Shown here: positions 16,926 to 26,548 of the stretch, one piece after another | How positions within the stretch are numbered: position 1 is the first letter of the stretch | Layout of the letters: every line of letters starts with the position of its first letter | Assembly (NCBI GenBank): GCA_910587095.1 | Contig: CAJUMJ010000059.1 | Location: forward strand, 1-55,606 | Length of the DNA stretch: 55,606 nucleotides | Source: an uncultured Lachnospiraceae bacterium | GTDB taxonomy: Bacteria > Bacillota > Clostridia > Lachnospirales > Lachnospiraceae | Direction: 5' to 3' | Program-made: the position numbers and the translations under genes | Notes under the pieces: generated by a model | What the model saw: the letters and a program-made list of their open reading frames with translations, nothing else | The model's database searches: none | Told to the model about the DNA's origin: nothing

Positions 16926-18002
16926 ATGGAGACAGAGAACGGTAAAAAAAACGCACCTGTCATTCTGATTGTGGACGATATCAGTGTGAATGTGGCCATT
17001 TTGGAAAATATTCTCTCACATGAAGGGTATGAGGCGATGACTGCTCTGAGTGTGCAGGAGGCTCTTGAGCTGATGAAGCAGACGCGGCCCGATCTGATTT
17101 TGTCGGATTTGTCCATGCCCGAGATCGACGGGCTGGAGTTTTGCAGGATGTTAAAGGGCGATCAGGCGACCAGAGAGATTCCCTTCATCTTTATCACGGT
17201 ATTAAACACGAGTAAGGAAAAGGAGGAGGCTTTTCTCGCGGGGGCTGTGGATTTTATACCCAAGCCATTTGACAATGTGGAGGTTCTGATGCGGGTGAAC
17301 AACCATCTTGGAAGCTACCGCCTCAGACAGGAGATGGCGGATTACAACCGCATGATGCATCGTCTGGTGGAAGATCAGAAAAACCAGATGGAGAGGGAGC
17401 ATACGAGTCTGCTGCGCGCTCTTTCCAGGATTATCCAGAGGAAAGACTCTGCAAAGGAAAAGCACCGCGATAATGTGGGATATAACAGCCGGCTGTTGGC
17501 ACAGGGGCTGCAGTTTTCTCCGGCTTACGAAAATGAGATCACTGACGAATTTGTGGAGGCAATCGGCCTGGCGGCGGGTCTTCACGATATAGGCAGATTT
17601 CTGATGACGGATGAGGAGGCCGCGCGGGACGGCGGACCGGACAGGGAAAATCCTGATTACGTCAAAAAGTGTTCCGGGGAGGGCGACGGCATTATCAAAG
17701 AATTCGGAGCTGACCAGGAGAGCGGGGGCGCCCTGGAGATGACCAGACGCATCGCCAGGTATCATCACGCGCGCTGGGACGGATCCGGGTATCCGGCTGT
17801 GAAGGGCGGACAGATACCGCTGGAGGCGCGGATTGTGGCTGTTGCAAACGATTTTGACGAGATGACGTCACCGCGGTATGGAGAGGCGGCATGTACATTG
17901 GAGGAAGGCTTAAGCCTGCTGAACGAGCGAAGCGGGGTTTACTATGATCCCGACGTTGTACGGGTATTCCACAAGCTCTCCGGGCGAATGAGAAGAAATT
18001 GA
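16926..18002 (+). CDS. Response regulator with HD-GYP-like domain
   Basis: A 358-residue response regulator. The receiver has DD at 17-18 and the phosphoacceptor Asp61 in SDLSMPEIDG. After a coiled linker comes an HD-GYP-type domain with LHDIGRF (about 219) and HHARWDGSGYP (about 282). Both metal and GYP motifs are readable, but the segment between them is shorter and more divergent than in the first HD-GYP protein of this cluster. Cyclic-di-GMP hydrolysis is plausible but less certain. It sits 13 bases after the kinase gene and is probably co-transcribed with it. Confidence 0.85.
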   Translation: METENGKKNAPVILIVDDISVNVAILENILSHEGYEAMTALSVQEALELMKQTRPDLILSDLSMPEIDGLEFCRMLKGDQATREIPFIFITVLNTSKEKEEAFLAGAVDFIPKPFDNVEVLMRVNNHLGSYRLRQEMADYNRMMHRLVEDQKNQMEREHTSLLRALSRIIQRKDSAKEKHRDNVGYNSRLLAQGLQFSPAYENEITDEFVEAIGLAAGLHDIGRFLMTDEEAARDGGPDRENPDYVKKCSGEGDGIIKEFGADQESGGALEMTRRIARYHHARWDGSGYPAVKGGQIPLEARIVAVANDFDEMTSPRYGEAACTLEEGLSLLNERSGVYYDPDVVRVFHKLSGRMRRN

Positions 18003-18027
18003 CTTTTGATCAAGAGTATGATTTAAT
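17999..18027 (+). promoter_or_regulatory. Internal promoter before cheR
   Basis: TTGACT (17999-18004) and TTTAAT (18022-18027) are spaced by 17 bases, and the -35 box overlaps the stop of the preceding gene. This could give the chemotaxis genes an independent transcript. Confidence 0.55.
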
Positions 18028-18056
18028 AAAAGGTGGTAGTTTGGGGAGGCAGAGAA

Positions 18057-18860
18057 ATGATTACCGACAACGAGTTTCAGCGGATAGTTGGCTATATAAA
18101 GCAGCATTATGGCATTGATCTGAGCCAGAAAAGGGTTCTGGTGGGCGGCCGTCTGGAAAATTATCTGGTACGCAACGGTTTCGCGAATTACAATGAACTT
18201 ATGACTAAGGTGGAGAAGAATCCGAAAGGCAGCGAAGCGACGGATCTGATCAATATCCTGACCACAAATCATACATATTTTATGCGTGAAACCGAACACT
18301 TTGAGTTTCTGAAAAATGTTGCGCTTCCCTGGGCAAAAAGCAAGACCATGAATACCAAGGATTTGAGGGTCTGGTGCGGCGCCTCCTCCACAGGAGAGGA
18401 GCCGTATACGCTGGCTATGATTATCAATGATTTTTTTGGCGTCAACCATTCGGGCTGGGATACCCGCCTTTTGGCGACGGATATTTCCATGCGGGTGTTG
18501 CAGCATGCGTCGAAGGGCGTATATTTGAGGGAAGATATCGAACCGCTGCCGGTCAATTGGAAACGTCACTATTTCAAGCAGATTAGCCAGGATGAATTTC
18601 GTGTGAAGGATGAACTGAAACGGGAAGTCATTTTCAGACAGTTTAACCTTATGGATCCTATCACGTTTAAGAAAAGATTTCATATTGTATTTTTGCGCAA
18701 TGTGATGATCTATTTTCAGGATGACACAAAATATGACTTGATCCAGAGAATATATGACCATATGGAACCGGGCGGCTATCTCTTTATCGGACTGACGGAG
18801 AGACTTGAGCGCCGCACGGTCAAATTTAATTATGTTCAACCATCAATATACAGAAAGTAG
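18057..18860 (+). CDS. cheR: Chemoreceptor glutamate methyltransferase CheR
   Basis: A 267-residue SAM-dependent methyltransferase that methylates receptor glutamates during adaptation. The N-terminal helical domain is followed by the SAM-binding segment WCGASSTGEEPYTLAM (about residue 107), as in all CheR proteins, and FLRNVMIYF near the C-terminus. The start at 18057 follows GGGGAGG. It is the first of six chemotaxis genes in the order cheR-cheB-cheY-cheA-cheW-receptor. Confidence 0.93.
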   Translation: MITDNEFQRIVGYIKQHYGIDLSQKRVLVGGRLENYLVRNGFANYNELMTKVEKNPKGSEATDLINILTTNHTYFMRETEHFEFLKNVALPWAKSKTMNTKDLRVWCGASSTGEEPYTLAMIINDFFGVNHSGWDTRLLATDISMRVLQHASKGVYLREDIEPLPVNWKRHYFKQISQDEFRVKDELKREVIFRQFNLMDPITFKKRFHIVFLRNVMIYFQDDTKYDLIQRIYDHMEPGGYLFIGLTERLERRTVKFNYVQPSIYRK

Positions 18861-18871
18861 GGGAGCAGGGA

Positions 18872-19897
18872 ATGAGACCGATTAGAGTGCTGGTTGTGGA
18901 TGATTCGCTGATGTTCCGCAAGTTGCTTGTGCAGGGTCTGAATTCGGATCCCAACATCGAGGTGGTGGCGGACGCGGAGGACGTCTATGCCGCAAGAGAC
19001 GCGATACTCAAGTATAAGCCCGATGTCATGACGCTGGATGTGGAAATGCCGCGGATGAACGGCATAGAGTTTTTGAAGCGGCTGATGCCGCAGTATCCGT
19101 TGCCGGTTGTTATGATCAGCGCGTTAAACAACAAGGTCTTCGACGCGCTCGAGGCGGGTGCCGTGGATTTTGTCAATAAGCCGGCCAATTTGACGAGAGA
19201 GCAGCTTAATGATTTCCTGACCCAGGAGCTGGCGGCAAAGGTAAAGATTGCCTCCACTGCGAAGGTAGGCAAATTGAAGCGGGTGGACAATACATTCATT
19301 TCAAGTCATATCACCGCAGCGGGCGGGAAGGATCGTATCGTCGCTATCGGCGCTTCCACGGGCGGAACGGAGGCCATCTTCGAGGTGGTCAAAAGATTTA
19401 AGAGAGATATTCCGGGCGTTGTCATTGTACAGCATATGCCGCCCGGGTTTACACAAATGTATGCGGATCGTCTGAACAACCAGTGTGAGGTGGCGGTGAA
19501 GGAAGCAAAGACAGGTGACCGTGTGTTGCAGGGTCAGGTGTTGATCGCGCCCGGTGACAGACAGATGCGGCTTGTCAAGGTGGGCGACGCTTACCAGGTG
19601 GAGTGCCGGGGCACGGAGAAGGTGAGCGGGCATTGTCCCTCAGTGGATGTTTTGTTTAGTTCGGTGGCGAAGACGGCCGGGAATAAGGCCGTTGGCGTGA
19701 TTCTGACGGGAATGGGTGCCGACGGTGCGAAGGGGCTTTTGGAGATGCGAAACGCCGGGGCTTTGACTGTCGGTCAGGACGAGGCCACCTGTGTCGTTTA
19801 TGGTATGCCGAAGGTAGCGTTTGATATCGGCGCAGTTCAGCAGCAGGCGCCGGTCACGGCAATTGCAGGAAAGGTTTACAGCCTGTTGAGCAGATAG
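18872..19897 (+). CDS. cheB: Chemotaxis methylesterase/glutamine deamidase CheB
   Basis: A 341-residue CheB with a receiver domain (phosphoacceptor Asp56 in TLDVEMPRMNG) and a C-terminal esterase domain. The catalytic triad is present: Ser in GASTGGTEAI (about 162), His in QHMPPGFT (about 188) and Asp in GMGADG (about 283). It removes methyl groups from the receptor when phosphorylated by CheA. It is 11 bases after cheR. Confidence 0.94.
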   Translation: MRPIRVLVVDDSLMFRKLLVQGLNSDPNIEVVADAEDVYAARDAILKYKPDVMTLDVEMPRMNGIEFLKRLMPQYPLPVVMISALNNKVFDALEAGAVDFVNKPANLTREQLNDFLTQELAAKVKIASTAKVGKLKRVDNTFISSHITAAGGKDRIVAIGASTGGTEAIFEVVKRFKRDIPGVVIVQHMPPGFTQMYADRLNNQCEVAVKEAKTGDRVLQGQVLIAPGDRQMRLVKVGDAYQVECRGTEKVSGHCPSVDVLFSSVAKTAGNKAVGVILTGMGADGAKGLLEMRNAGALTVGQDEATCVVYGMPKVAFDIGAVQQQAPVTAIAGKVYSLLSR

Positions 19898-19942
19898 ATA
19901 CTGAATTGAATACTACTTTTTAAGAAAGGAGCTGAATGCAAT

Positions 19943-20335
19943 ATGAAGATTTTGTTGGCAGAGGACGACTTCGCCAGCCGTAAGTTTATGGACAAACAGC
20001 TCTCACGTTACGGGGAGTGTGACGTGATGGTGGATGGCGAAGAGGCTGTGGACGCCTTTATGATGGCGCTGGAGGATGATGAGCCTTATGATTTGGCATG
20101 TCTGGATGTGATGATGCCGGTTATGGACGGATATCAGGTGTTGAAGGCCATCCGTGATATTGAGGCGCAAAAGGGTATTCCCAAGAGCAAACGTGTGAAG
20201 GTCATTATGACCACGGCACTGAACGACGAGCGCAACGTCAAGATGGCGTTTGAGCTTGGCTGCGAAGCCTATGCCGGGAAACCGATAGATGTGGAGAAGT
20301 TTGAAAAGGTGTTAACCAAGCTGGGACTGATTTAG
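19943..20335 (+). CDS. cheY: CheY-type single-domain response regulator
   Basis: A 130-residue stand-alone receiver with acidic residues at 7-9, phosphoacceptor Asp55 (LDVMMPVMDGY), a Thr in TTALND and Lys in AGKPID. It lies directly before cheA, the usual place for the CheY that carries the output. No flagellar switch genes are in the window, so its target cannot be stated. Confidence 0.85.
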   Translation: MKILLAEDDFASRKFMDKQLSRYGECDVMVDGEEAVDAFMMALEDDEPYDLACLDVMMPVMDGYQVLKAIRDIEAQKGIPKSKRVKVIMTTALNDERNVKMAFELGCEAYAGKPIDVEKFEKVLTKLGLI

Positions 20336-20395
20336 TAAATCCCGTAGCTGCACGGTATTGGGCAGTTGCGAAATCCTTAAGATATAGGAGGAAGT

Positions 20396-22528
20396 ATGGC
20401 AGAAGAATTCAACACAGAAAGTATGCTTGACATGTTTTTATACGAGAGCGGACAGCTCCTGGAAAAACTGGAAGGCATAATATTGGAAAAACAGGATGCT
20501 GATTGCTTCGATGATGCCGATATCAATGAAATTTTCCGCGTCATGCATACCATCAAAGGTTCCTCGGGCGTACTGATGTATGAAAACATCACGAAGGTGA
20601 CACATAAGTTGGAGGATGTGTTTTATTACCTGAGAGAGTCCCACCCGGATGACGTACCCCATATGGAACTGGTGGAGAAGGTACTGGCAGTGTCGGATTT
20701 TGTGACGGCTGAACTTGATAAGTTGAAGAACGGCGAGACACCGGATGGTGATGAAAAAGAGCTCGTGGAGGATCTTGACGAGTTTCTCGGCCGCTTGAAG
20801 GGCGAGATCAAGAAACAGGGGATACAGATGCCGCAGGCGAATAAGCATGTGGAACCGACACAGTTTTATATCACGCCGGTGGCAGGTGAGGACAGTCATT
20901 TTTATCGGATATCCATTCATTATCGAAGCGACACGCAGATGAGTAATCTGAGAGCTTACTCGGCGACCTACGCGTTAAAGGAGGTTGCGGAGGATCTGCT
21001 CTATACGCCGGACGACATTCTCTCCAACGAGGCGAGCGCCGACGTGATTGTGGCGGAAGGTTTTCACATGCTGCTGCAGACGAAGAGCTCCAAGGAGGAA
21101 GTGATTGCCCTGATTGACAGCTCCGAGGCGGAGGAGATCAATTTTGACGAGCTCACCAAGACGGAGTACGGAAACGCTCTCGGGGAGTTCGGCAGAGAAC
21201 AGCCTGCCCCCGAACCCGCGCCTGTCAAGAAGGACAAAGCGGATGCGGCGCCGGAAAAGAAGGAGGCTCCGAAGCCGGGAGACTATGTGGTCAAGACCAA
21301 GGAGGCCGGCAAGGGCAAGACGCTCGCCAAGAACCAGCCGAAGCAGCAGAGCATCATCAGCGTGAATGTGGAGAAGATGGATTCACTGATGGATCTGATC
21401 GGCGAGCTGGTGATTGCGGAGGCCGTGGTGTTGCAGAACCCGGATCTGAAGGTGCCGGGGCTTGAGCTTTCCAATTTCCAGAAAGCGTCCGGACAGCTTT
21501 CCAAGATCACCACGGAGCTTCAGGAAGTTATCATGTCGATGCGCATGATGCCCCTTACGAATGTGTTCCAGAAGATGCGCAGAATCGTATTTGACGTGTC
21601 CAGGAAACTTGGGAAAGACATTGAGCTTGAGGTGGTCGGTGAGAACACCGAAGTAGATAAAAATATCATAGAACATATTACCGACCCGCTGATGCACCTT
21701 GTGAGAAACTCGGTGGATCATGGAATCGAGGAGGATCCGGCGGACAGAACCTCTGTCGGAAAATCGGCCAAAGGAAAGATCGTTCTGGAGGCGAAGAACG
21801 AGGGCGGCAAAGTTTACATCAGCGTGAAGGATGACGGCAAGGGCCTGAACAAAGAAAAGCTGTATCAAAAGGCTCTGGACAAAGGGCTGATTGAGAATAA
21901 GCCGATGAACGAGTTTACGGACAAAGAGATATTCCGGTTCATCACGTTACCAGGCTTCTCCACGAAGGAGGAGGTCACCGAGTATTCCGGCAGAGGCGTC
22001 GGCATGGACGTGGTGGTTAAGAATATCCAGTCCATCAGCGGCAGACTTGATATTTCGAGTGTGGAGTTTGAAGGATCGGAAATGACGTTGGTGATACCGC
22101 TTACGCTGGCGATCATCAACGGTATCGTAGTACAGGTAGGGAATTCCCCGTTTGTGATTGAGACGGCTTCCATTAAAGAGTTTGTGAGGGTGGGGGAGGA
22201 TTCTCTCATCCACGAACCCAGCGGCGAGGAATACATTGTTTTGCGGGGGGAGTGTTTTCCGTTTATCCGCCTGAATGAAAAGTATGATCTGCCCGATTCG
22301 ATTGATAAGATCGAAGAGGGAATTGTCGTTGTGTTAGAGCATGAGGGCAGTCAGGTTTGTGTCCTGATTGACAAGCTGTTACAGGAACAGGAGATTGTGG
22401 TCAAACCGATCCCGCCTTATGTGAAGAAAGTCAAGGGACTTTCAGGCTGTACTCAGCTTGGCGACGGAAGCATTGCACTGATCCTGGATATTGCCGGATT
22501 GCTGATGCATGACGGAGAAAGGAGATAG
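20396..22528 (+). CDS. cheA: Chemotaxis histidine kinase CheA
   Basis: A 710-residue CheA in the standard order. P1 Hpt domain with His51 in MHTIKGSSGV; a P2-like regulator-binding region (about 150-250) followed by a charged Pro/Lys/Ala linker; P3 dimerisation (about 310-375); P4 ATPase with HLVRNSVDHGIE, DDGKGL and GRGVGMDVV; and the P5 CheW-like domain to the end. It receives signals from the receptor through CheW and phosphorylates CheY and CheB. It is followed after 3 bases by cheW. Confidence 0.95.
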   Translation: MAEEFNTESMLDMFLYESGQLLEKLEGIILEKQDADCFDDADINEIFRVMHTIKGSSGVLMYENITKVTHKLEDVFYYLRESHPDDVPHMELVEKVLAVSDFVTAELDKLKNGETPDGDEKELVEDLDEFLGRLKGEIKKQGIQMPQANKHVEPTQFYITPVAGEDSHFYRISIHYRSDTQMSNLRAYSATYALKEVAEDLLYTPDDILSNEASADVIVAEGFHMLLQTKSSKEEVIALIDSSEAEEINFDELTKTEYGNALGEFGREQPAPEPAPVKKDKADAAPEKKEAPKPGDYVVKTKEAGKGKTLAKNQPKQQSIISVNVEKMDSLMDLIGELVIAEAVVLQNPDLKVPGLELSNFQKASGQLSKITTELQEVIMSMRMMPLTNVFQKMRRIVFDVSRKLGKDIELEVVGENTEVDKNIIEHITDPLMHLVRNSVDHGIEEDPADRTSVGKSAKGKIVLEAKNEGGKVYISVKDDGKGLNKEKLYQKALDKGLIENKPMNEFTDKEIFRFITLPGFSTKEEVTEYSGRGVGMDVVVKNIQSISGRLDISSVEFEGSEMTLVIPLTLAIINGIVVQVGNSPFVIETASIKEFVRVGEDSLIHEPSGEEYIVLRGECFPFIRLNEKYDLPDSIDKIEEGIVVVLEHEGSQVCVLIDKLLQEQEIVVKPIPPYVKKVKGLSGCTQLGDGSIALILDIAGLLMHDGERR

Positions 22529-22531
22529 TAC

Positions 22532-23068
22532 ATGGCGGAAGAGTTATTAAAAAATGAAGAGGCAGAGCAGGATGAGCTGTTGGAGGACGATACACAGAAG
22601 GGCAAATTCATGACCTTCCAGACCGGCAAGGAGTTTTTCGGTATCAGCATCAGCTATGTGAATGAGATCATTGCGATGCAGCCGATTGCGGCGATCCCGG
22701 AAGTGGATGATTACGTAAAGGGGCTTATCAATCTCCGTGGCAAGATTATTCCTGTGATTGACGTCCGTGTAAGGTTTAAGATGGAACCCTGCGAGTATAC
22801 TGACAGGACTTGTATTATCGTCATTGACGTAAAATCGACTACGGTCGGACTGATCGTGGAGAAGATAGCGGAAGTGGATACCATTGCCGATGACAGCGTG
22901 GTGCCGCCTCCGACTTTGGGAAGGAAAGAGCATGAACATAACAAATATGTTTACGGTCTGGCCAGAACCGAGGATGGCGTGAAGCTGCTGATCGACCCTG
23001 AAAAGTTGATTAAGCAGGACGATATAGAGACAGCGATGGAAGAGGTTCGCAAGGAAGAACAATCATAA
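22532..23068 (+). CDS. cheW: Chemotaxis coupling protein CheW
   Basis: A 178-residue CheW with an acidic N-terminal extension. The SH3-like coupling fold begins at about residue 28 (KFMTFQTGKEFFGI) and contains the conserved VKGLINLRGKIIPVIDVR. It bridges the receptor and CheA. It starts three bases after cheA, which implies translational coupling. Confidence 0.94.
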   Translation: MAEELLKNEEAEQDELLEDDTQKGKFMTFQTGKEFFGISISYVNEIIAMQPIAAIPEVDDYVKGLINLRGKIIPVIDVRVRFKMEPCEYTDRTCIIVIDVKSTTVGLIVEKIAEVDTIADDSVVPPPTLGRKEHEHNKYVYGLARTEDGVKLLIDPEKLIKQDDIETAMEEVRKEEQS

Positions 23069-23083
23069 AAAGGAGATATTACC

Positions 23084-24868
23084 ATGAAGAAGAGATTTTC
23101 AATTGTTGACATGACAGTCAAGAAAAAGATAACTTTGTTCAGCGCACTGATGCTGATTATGCTGATTCTGGTTTCCGCTGTGGGTATATGGTCTTCCAGT
23201 ATGGTAAATACGGCGCGGAAGAACCAGCATGATAACTATGCGATGAGCCAGTATTATGTGACGCAGGGATTTGCTAATTTCTGCAACATTAAGGTACGCA
23301 TACGTAATATCCTGTTTTATTATAATCAGGATATGGAAACGATAGAGAAACAGGAAGCGATGATTGAAAGTTACAAAGAGGACGCGGCCGGCTATTTTGC
23401 ACTTTTCGAGTCCCGGATGGAAAATTTGTCGCCGGAGATTCAGGATGAGTACAATCTGCTACAGGGTAAAATTGACAGTTGGTATATATCCACACAGAAT
23501 GATATTGATCTGGTTAAGGCAGGCAAGGTAGATGAGGCGATAAATGAACTCGTGACGAACAGCAAGTTTATTGCGGACGAGGTGGAAGAAACCCTTCGTA
23601 CTCTGATGGAGATGATGGAAACGGCTTCCGACCAGAAGGATTTAGAGCTTTCGAGGCAGTTGACAGGATTGTCCATTCTGCAGGTAGCGGTCATGGCTAT
23701 TGCGATTCTGATTACCATTATGTACTGCACGCTTCTCATTAAGGCGATCACAGTGCCTATGGCAAAGTTGTCTGAGGCGGCCAGGAAGATGACCATGGGT
23801 GATATTGATGTAGATTGTGAAAAGGTTTACAATGACGATCTGGGTCAGTTACTCGACGAGTTTGCCCAGATGGCAGAGACGATCAGGGAGCAGACCAGAA
23901 TTACCGAAGCTATTTCCAAGGGCGATCTGACCATGGAAGCAAATCCCCGCAGCGACAGAGACGTGCTCGGCAAGGCGATCGTCAGACTGCTTTCCGAGAA
24001 CAATATGACGCTGAGCAACGTAAAAGAGGCGAGCACACAGATTACGGTCGGTTCCGAGCAGGTGGCTAACGCCAGCCAGGCTCTTGCACAGGGTTCTACC
24101 GAGCAGGCAAGCGCGATTGAACAGGTAACCGCTTCCATGGATGAGGTGACGCAGCGCACCAAAGCTAATGCGACGGAGGCTGGTGAAGCCAATGTACTTG
24201 TTCAGAATATTAAAGCTATGGCTACTTCCGGCAACGATCAGATGAAGTCCATGATTCAGGCTATGGATGATATCAACGCATCTTCCGAGACAATCTCGAA
24301 GATTATCAAGACAATTGACGATATCGCGTTCCAGACCAATATTCTGGCGTTGAATGCGGCTGTTGAGGCGGCGAGAGCAGGCGTGCACGGCAAGGGCTTT
24401 GCGGTGGTAGCCGAGGAAGTGAGAAATCTGGCGGCGAAGAGCGCATCGGCGGCAAGCGAGACGGCAGAAATGATCGACGATACGATCCACAAGGTGGGCA
24501 ACGGTACAAAGATTGCACAGGATACAGCGAAGTCTCTTGATGAGATCGTGACCTCCATCGATGAAATTGTCGGCCTGATCAGCAATATTACCACTTCTTC
24601 AAACGACCAGGCAACGGCGATCTCACAGATTGACCAGGCTATTTCTCAGGTGTCCACGGTGGTACAGACCAATGCGGCGACCAGCCAGGAGTGTGCGGCT
24701 GCCAGCGAGGAGCTTTCCAACCAGGCAGTTACGCTCAGAAACCTTATGGCGAGATATCAGTTGGCGGTAGGAAGCGGAATGGGAACCAGCAGCTACATAG
24801 ACAATACGCCTTCCTATGACAGTGAGCCGACAATTTCTTTAGACGGCGACTACGATAATAAATATTAA
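23084..24868 (+). CDS. Methyl-accepting chemotaxis protein
   Basis: A 594-residue transmembrane chemoreceptor. TM1 is at about residues 15-38 and TM2 at about 193-217, enclosing a helical ligand-binding domain of the four-helix-bundle type. A HAMP domain (about 218-270) precedes the long methyl-accepting coiled coil, whose tip carries the invariant IAFQTNILALNAAVEAARAG. The C-terminal tail ends DNKY after a flexible segment. Whether this acts as a CheR tether is unclear. It is the last gene of the cluster and the only receptor in the window, so it is probably the dedicated input of this Che system. Ligand unknown. Confidence 0.94.
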   Translation: MKKRFSIVDMTVKKKITLFSALMLIMLILVSAVGIWSSSMVNTARKNQHDNYAMSQYYVTQGFANFCNIKVRIRNILFYYNQDMETIEKQEAMIESYKEDAAGYFALFESRMENLSPEIQDEYNLLQGKIDSWYISTQNDIDLVKAGKVDEAINELVTNSKFIADEVEETLRTLMEMMETASDQKDLELSRQLTGLSILQVAVMAIAILITIMYCTLLIKAITVPMAKLSEAARKMTMGDIDVDCEKVYNDDLGQLLDEFAQMAETIREQTRITEAISKGDLTMEANPRSDRDVLGKAIVRLLSENNMTLSNVKEASTQITVGSEQVANASQALAQGSTEQASAIEQVTASMDEVTQRTKANATEAGEANVLVQNIKAMATSGNDQMKSMIQAMDDINASSETISKIIKTIDDIAFQTNILALNAAVEAARAGVHGKGFAVVAEEVRNLAAKSASAASETAEMIDDTIHKVGNGTKIAQDTAKSLDEIVTSIDEIVGLISNITTSSNDQATAISQIDQAISQVSTVVQTNAATSQECAAASEELSNQAVTLRNLMARYQLAVGSGMGTSSYIDNTPSYDSEPTISLDGDYDNKY

Positions 24869-24908
24869 GAAGCGGACGGCCCGGAGAGGGTCTGTTCAGT
24901 ATAGAAGA

Positions 24909-24945
24909 ACGAGCCATTGCCTTCGGGCGCTGGCTCTTTTTTCTT
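24909..24945 (+). terminator. Terminator of the chemotaxis cluster
   Basis: GAGCCATTGCC and GGCGCTGGCTC form a stem closed by a TTCG loop, followed by TTTTTT. It lies about 40 bases after the receptor gene. Confidence 0.88.
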
Positions 24946-25092
24946 TGCATAAGCTGAGCCAGGAGACGAAACGGACAGGAGGGCGCGCTTGCATGTGAGA
25001 CTGGCTATGGCAGTTTATGACTCTGTCTGTAAATTTTTCTAACGTATGTCACAAATAAGGAACGTCAGGTGTATTACTGAAAAACAGGAATC

Positions 25093-25107
25093 AAAAGGAG
25101 GTGATCC
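25093..25107 (+). promoter_or_regulatory. Full-length anti-16S ribosome binding site
   Basis: AAAAGGAGGTGATCC matches the complement of essentially the whole known 16S rRNA 3' tail. It fixes the start of the following gene at 25109. Confidence 0.7.
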
Positions 25108-25108
25108 G

Positions 25109-26332
25109 ATGAAGCTTGCATATCGAAATCTGGTCAGACATTACAGAAAAAGCATACTCTCAGCCGCCATCGGCATTGTGACGATCGCGCTTTTACTGCT
25201 CTACGCAGTCAATCTGGACAGTACGGAAAGACAGCTCGCTTCGCTTCCGGAAGCGATGGAGGTGAGCGGCAGAGTCAGCAATCTGAATGGCTCACGGGAT
25301 GAAGGAATCATGATTTCCGAGGAGTGCGTGGATGGAATCGCCTCCTGTCCGGATGTGGAGAAAGCGGTTTTCTCCGCGCAGCTTATGACGGGATTCGGCG
25401 CGTTTTCATTGGAGGAATATAAGGGAAACCTGAATTATTTTGCGACGGCGGCCAACGATATTGAGGGTGTGCCCGGTTTAAAGAGCGAGGAAATTTCCTA
25501 TGGAGAAAAGTGGGACGAGAGCCTCTTTGCGGGCGGGGAGCCGGTGTGTATTCCGGACGTCCGAACCATGGAACAGCAGGGATTGTCGATCGGGGATGAG
25601 GTGACGATCACGCTTTACTACTATCAATACGGGAAGGGAGGCATCGGCATCGGCAAGGTTACGCCTCTTGCGGAGGGCAAACCGTTCACTGTCGCGGGCG
25701 TAATGGATTATAAAGACTTTACCGGAAGTGTGACGCCGCCTCAGATGCTTTTTCCCCTTGATAGCGTGCGGCAGATTTTTCGGGAGGAGGGGATTGCATT
25801 TTCGGCGGATTCGGCCTCCTTTCGGGTAAAAGACCCGTTTCGGCTAAACGAATGTAAGAGTTATCTGAAGGAGCTGGGATTTTTACCTGTCGTGAGGGAC
25901 GCTGATTTTTCCTTTGCAGGAAACGCCCTCAGCATGAAGGACGAGGAGTTTATCAATGCGGCGGAAAACCTGCGGGAGACTCTGACTTTTCTTACCGGGA
26001 TGCTGCCCTTTGCGGTGATGATTCTCCTGTTTGTGGGATATCTGTGCAGCTATCTCCTGATTCAGAGCAGAAAGGCGGAGTATGCCACCATGCGTTCGGT
26101 GGGAATGGGATGGGGGAGTTGCTTTTTTGTGATGCTTCTGGAAAATTTGATGATTGAAGTGGCTGCCTGTGCAGCAATCAGCCTGTCTGCGCTTCTGACG
26201 GGTATGGTGAGCGGCAGGGCGTTGCTGCTCTCGGACGCCGTATTTCTTCTTGCATTTCTATTGGGAAGCGCGGCGGCGTTGTGGACTTTCCACCGTCTGA
26301 GCGTGATAGAGGTATTGAGCGCAGGTGAATAG
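25109..26332 (+). CDS. FtsX-type ABC transporter permease (first of two)
   Basis: A 407-residue membrane protein of the MacB/FtsX permease class. One N-terminal membrane helix (about 18-37) is followed by a large extracellular domain (about 40-285) and three C-terminal helices (about 290-400). ATP-binding partners of such permeases are usually adjacent, but none is present in either direction here. A modular repeat element begins at the last base of its stop codon. Function is unknown: related permeases export peptides or lipids, or act as bacitracin-type sensors. Confidence 0.8.
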   Translation: MKLAYRNLVRHYRKSILSAAIGIVTIALLLLYAVNLDSTERQLASLPEAMEVSGRVSNLNGSRDEGIMISEECVDGIASCPDVEKAVFSAQLMTGFGAFSLEEYKGNLNYFATAANDIEGVPGLKSEEISYGEKWDESLFAGGEPVCIPDVRTMEQQGLSIGDEVTITLYYYQYGKGGIGIGKVTPLAEGKPFTVAGVMDYKDFTGSVTPPQMLFPLDSVRQIFREEGIAFSADSASFRVKDPFRLNECKSYLKELGFLPVVRDADFSFAGNALSMKDEEFINAAENLRETLTFLTGMLPFAVMILLFVGYLCSYLLIQSRKAEYATMRSVGMGWGSCFFVMLLENLMIEVAACAAISLSALLTGMVSGRALLLSDAVFLLAFLLGSAAALWTFHRLSVIEVLSAGE

Positions 26333-26481
26333 TGTGAGAAGAGTTTCTAAAGACGTCCCGCCATAGGACGGGACGCCAGGAAACTTGTCTCACACAGGAG
26401 AATGCCTAAAATACAGGCATTCTCCAGGACGAACTTGTTCGTCCGTGGATTTTGAGTCACAGCTAAGCTGTGACATGGAGA
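26332..26481 (+). repeat. Modular nested-hairpin element E1
   Basis: Outer stem GTGTGAGA (26332-26339) / TCTCACAC (26388-26395) encloses an AGTTTC stem and an innermost CGTCCCG/CGGGACG stem. Then follow three more hairpins: GGAGAATGCC/GGCATTCTCC, GGACGAAC/GTTCGTCC (26427-26444) and GTCACAGC/GCTGTGAC (26456-26474), and finally ATGGAG. The first base is the G of the upstream TAG stop. The same framework recurs in E3, E4 and E6. Confidence 0.85.
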
Positions 26482-26548
26482 TTGGTGCGGGAAGAAAAAG
26501 CGGCATTCTCCGCGCGAATTTGAGGAATAAAGGAAGGGGACAGGTATA

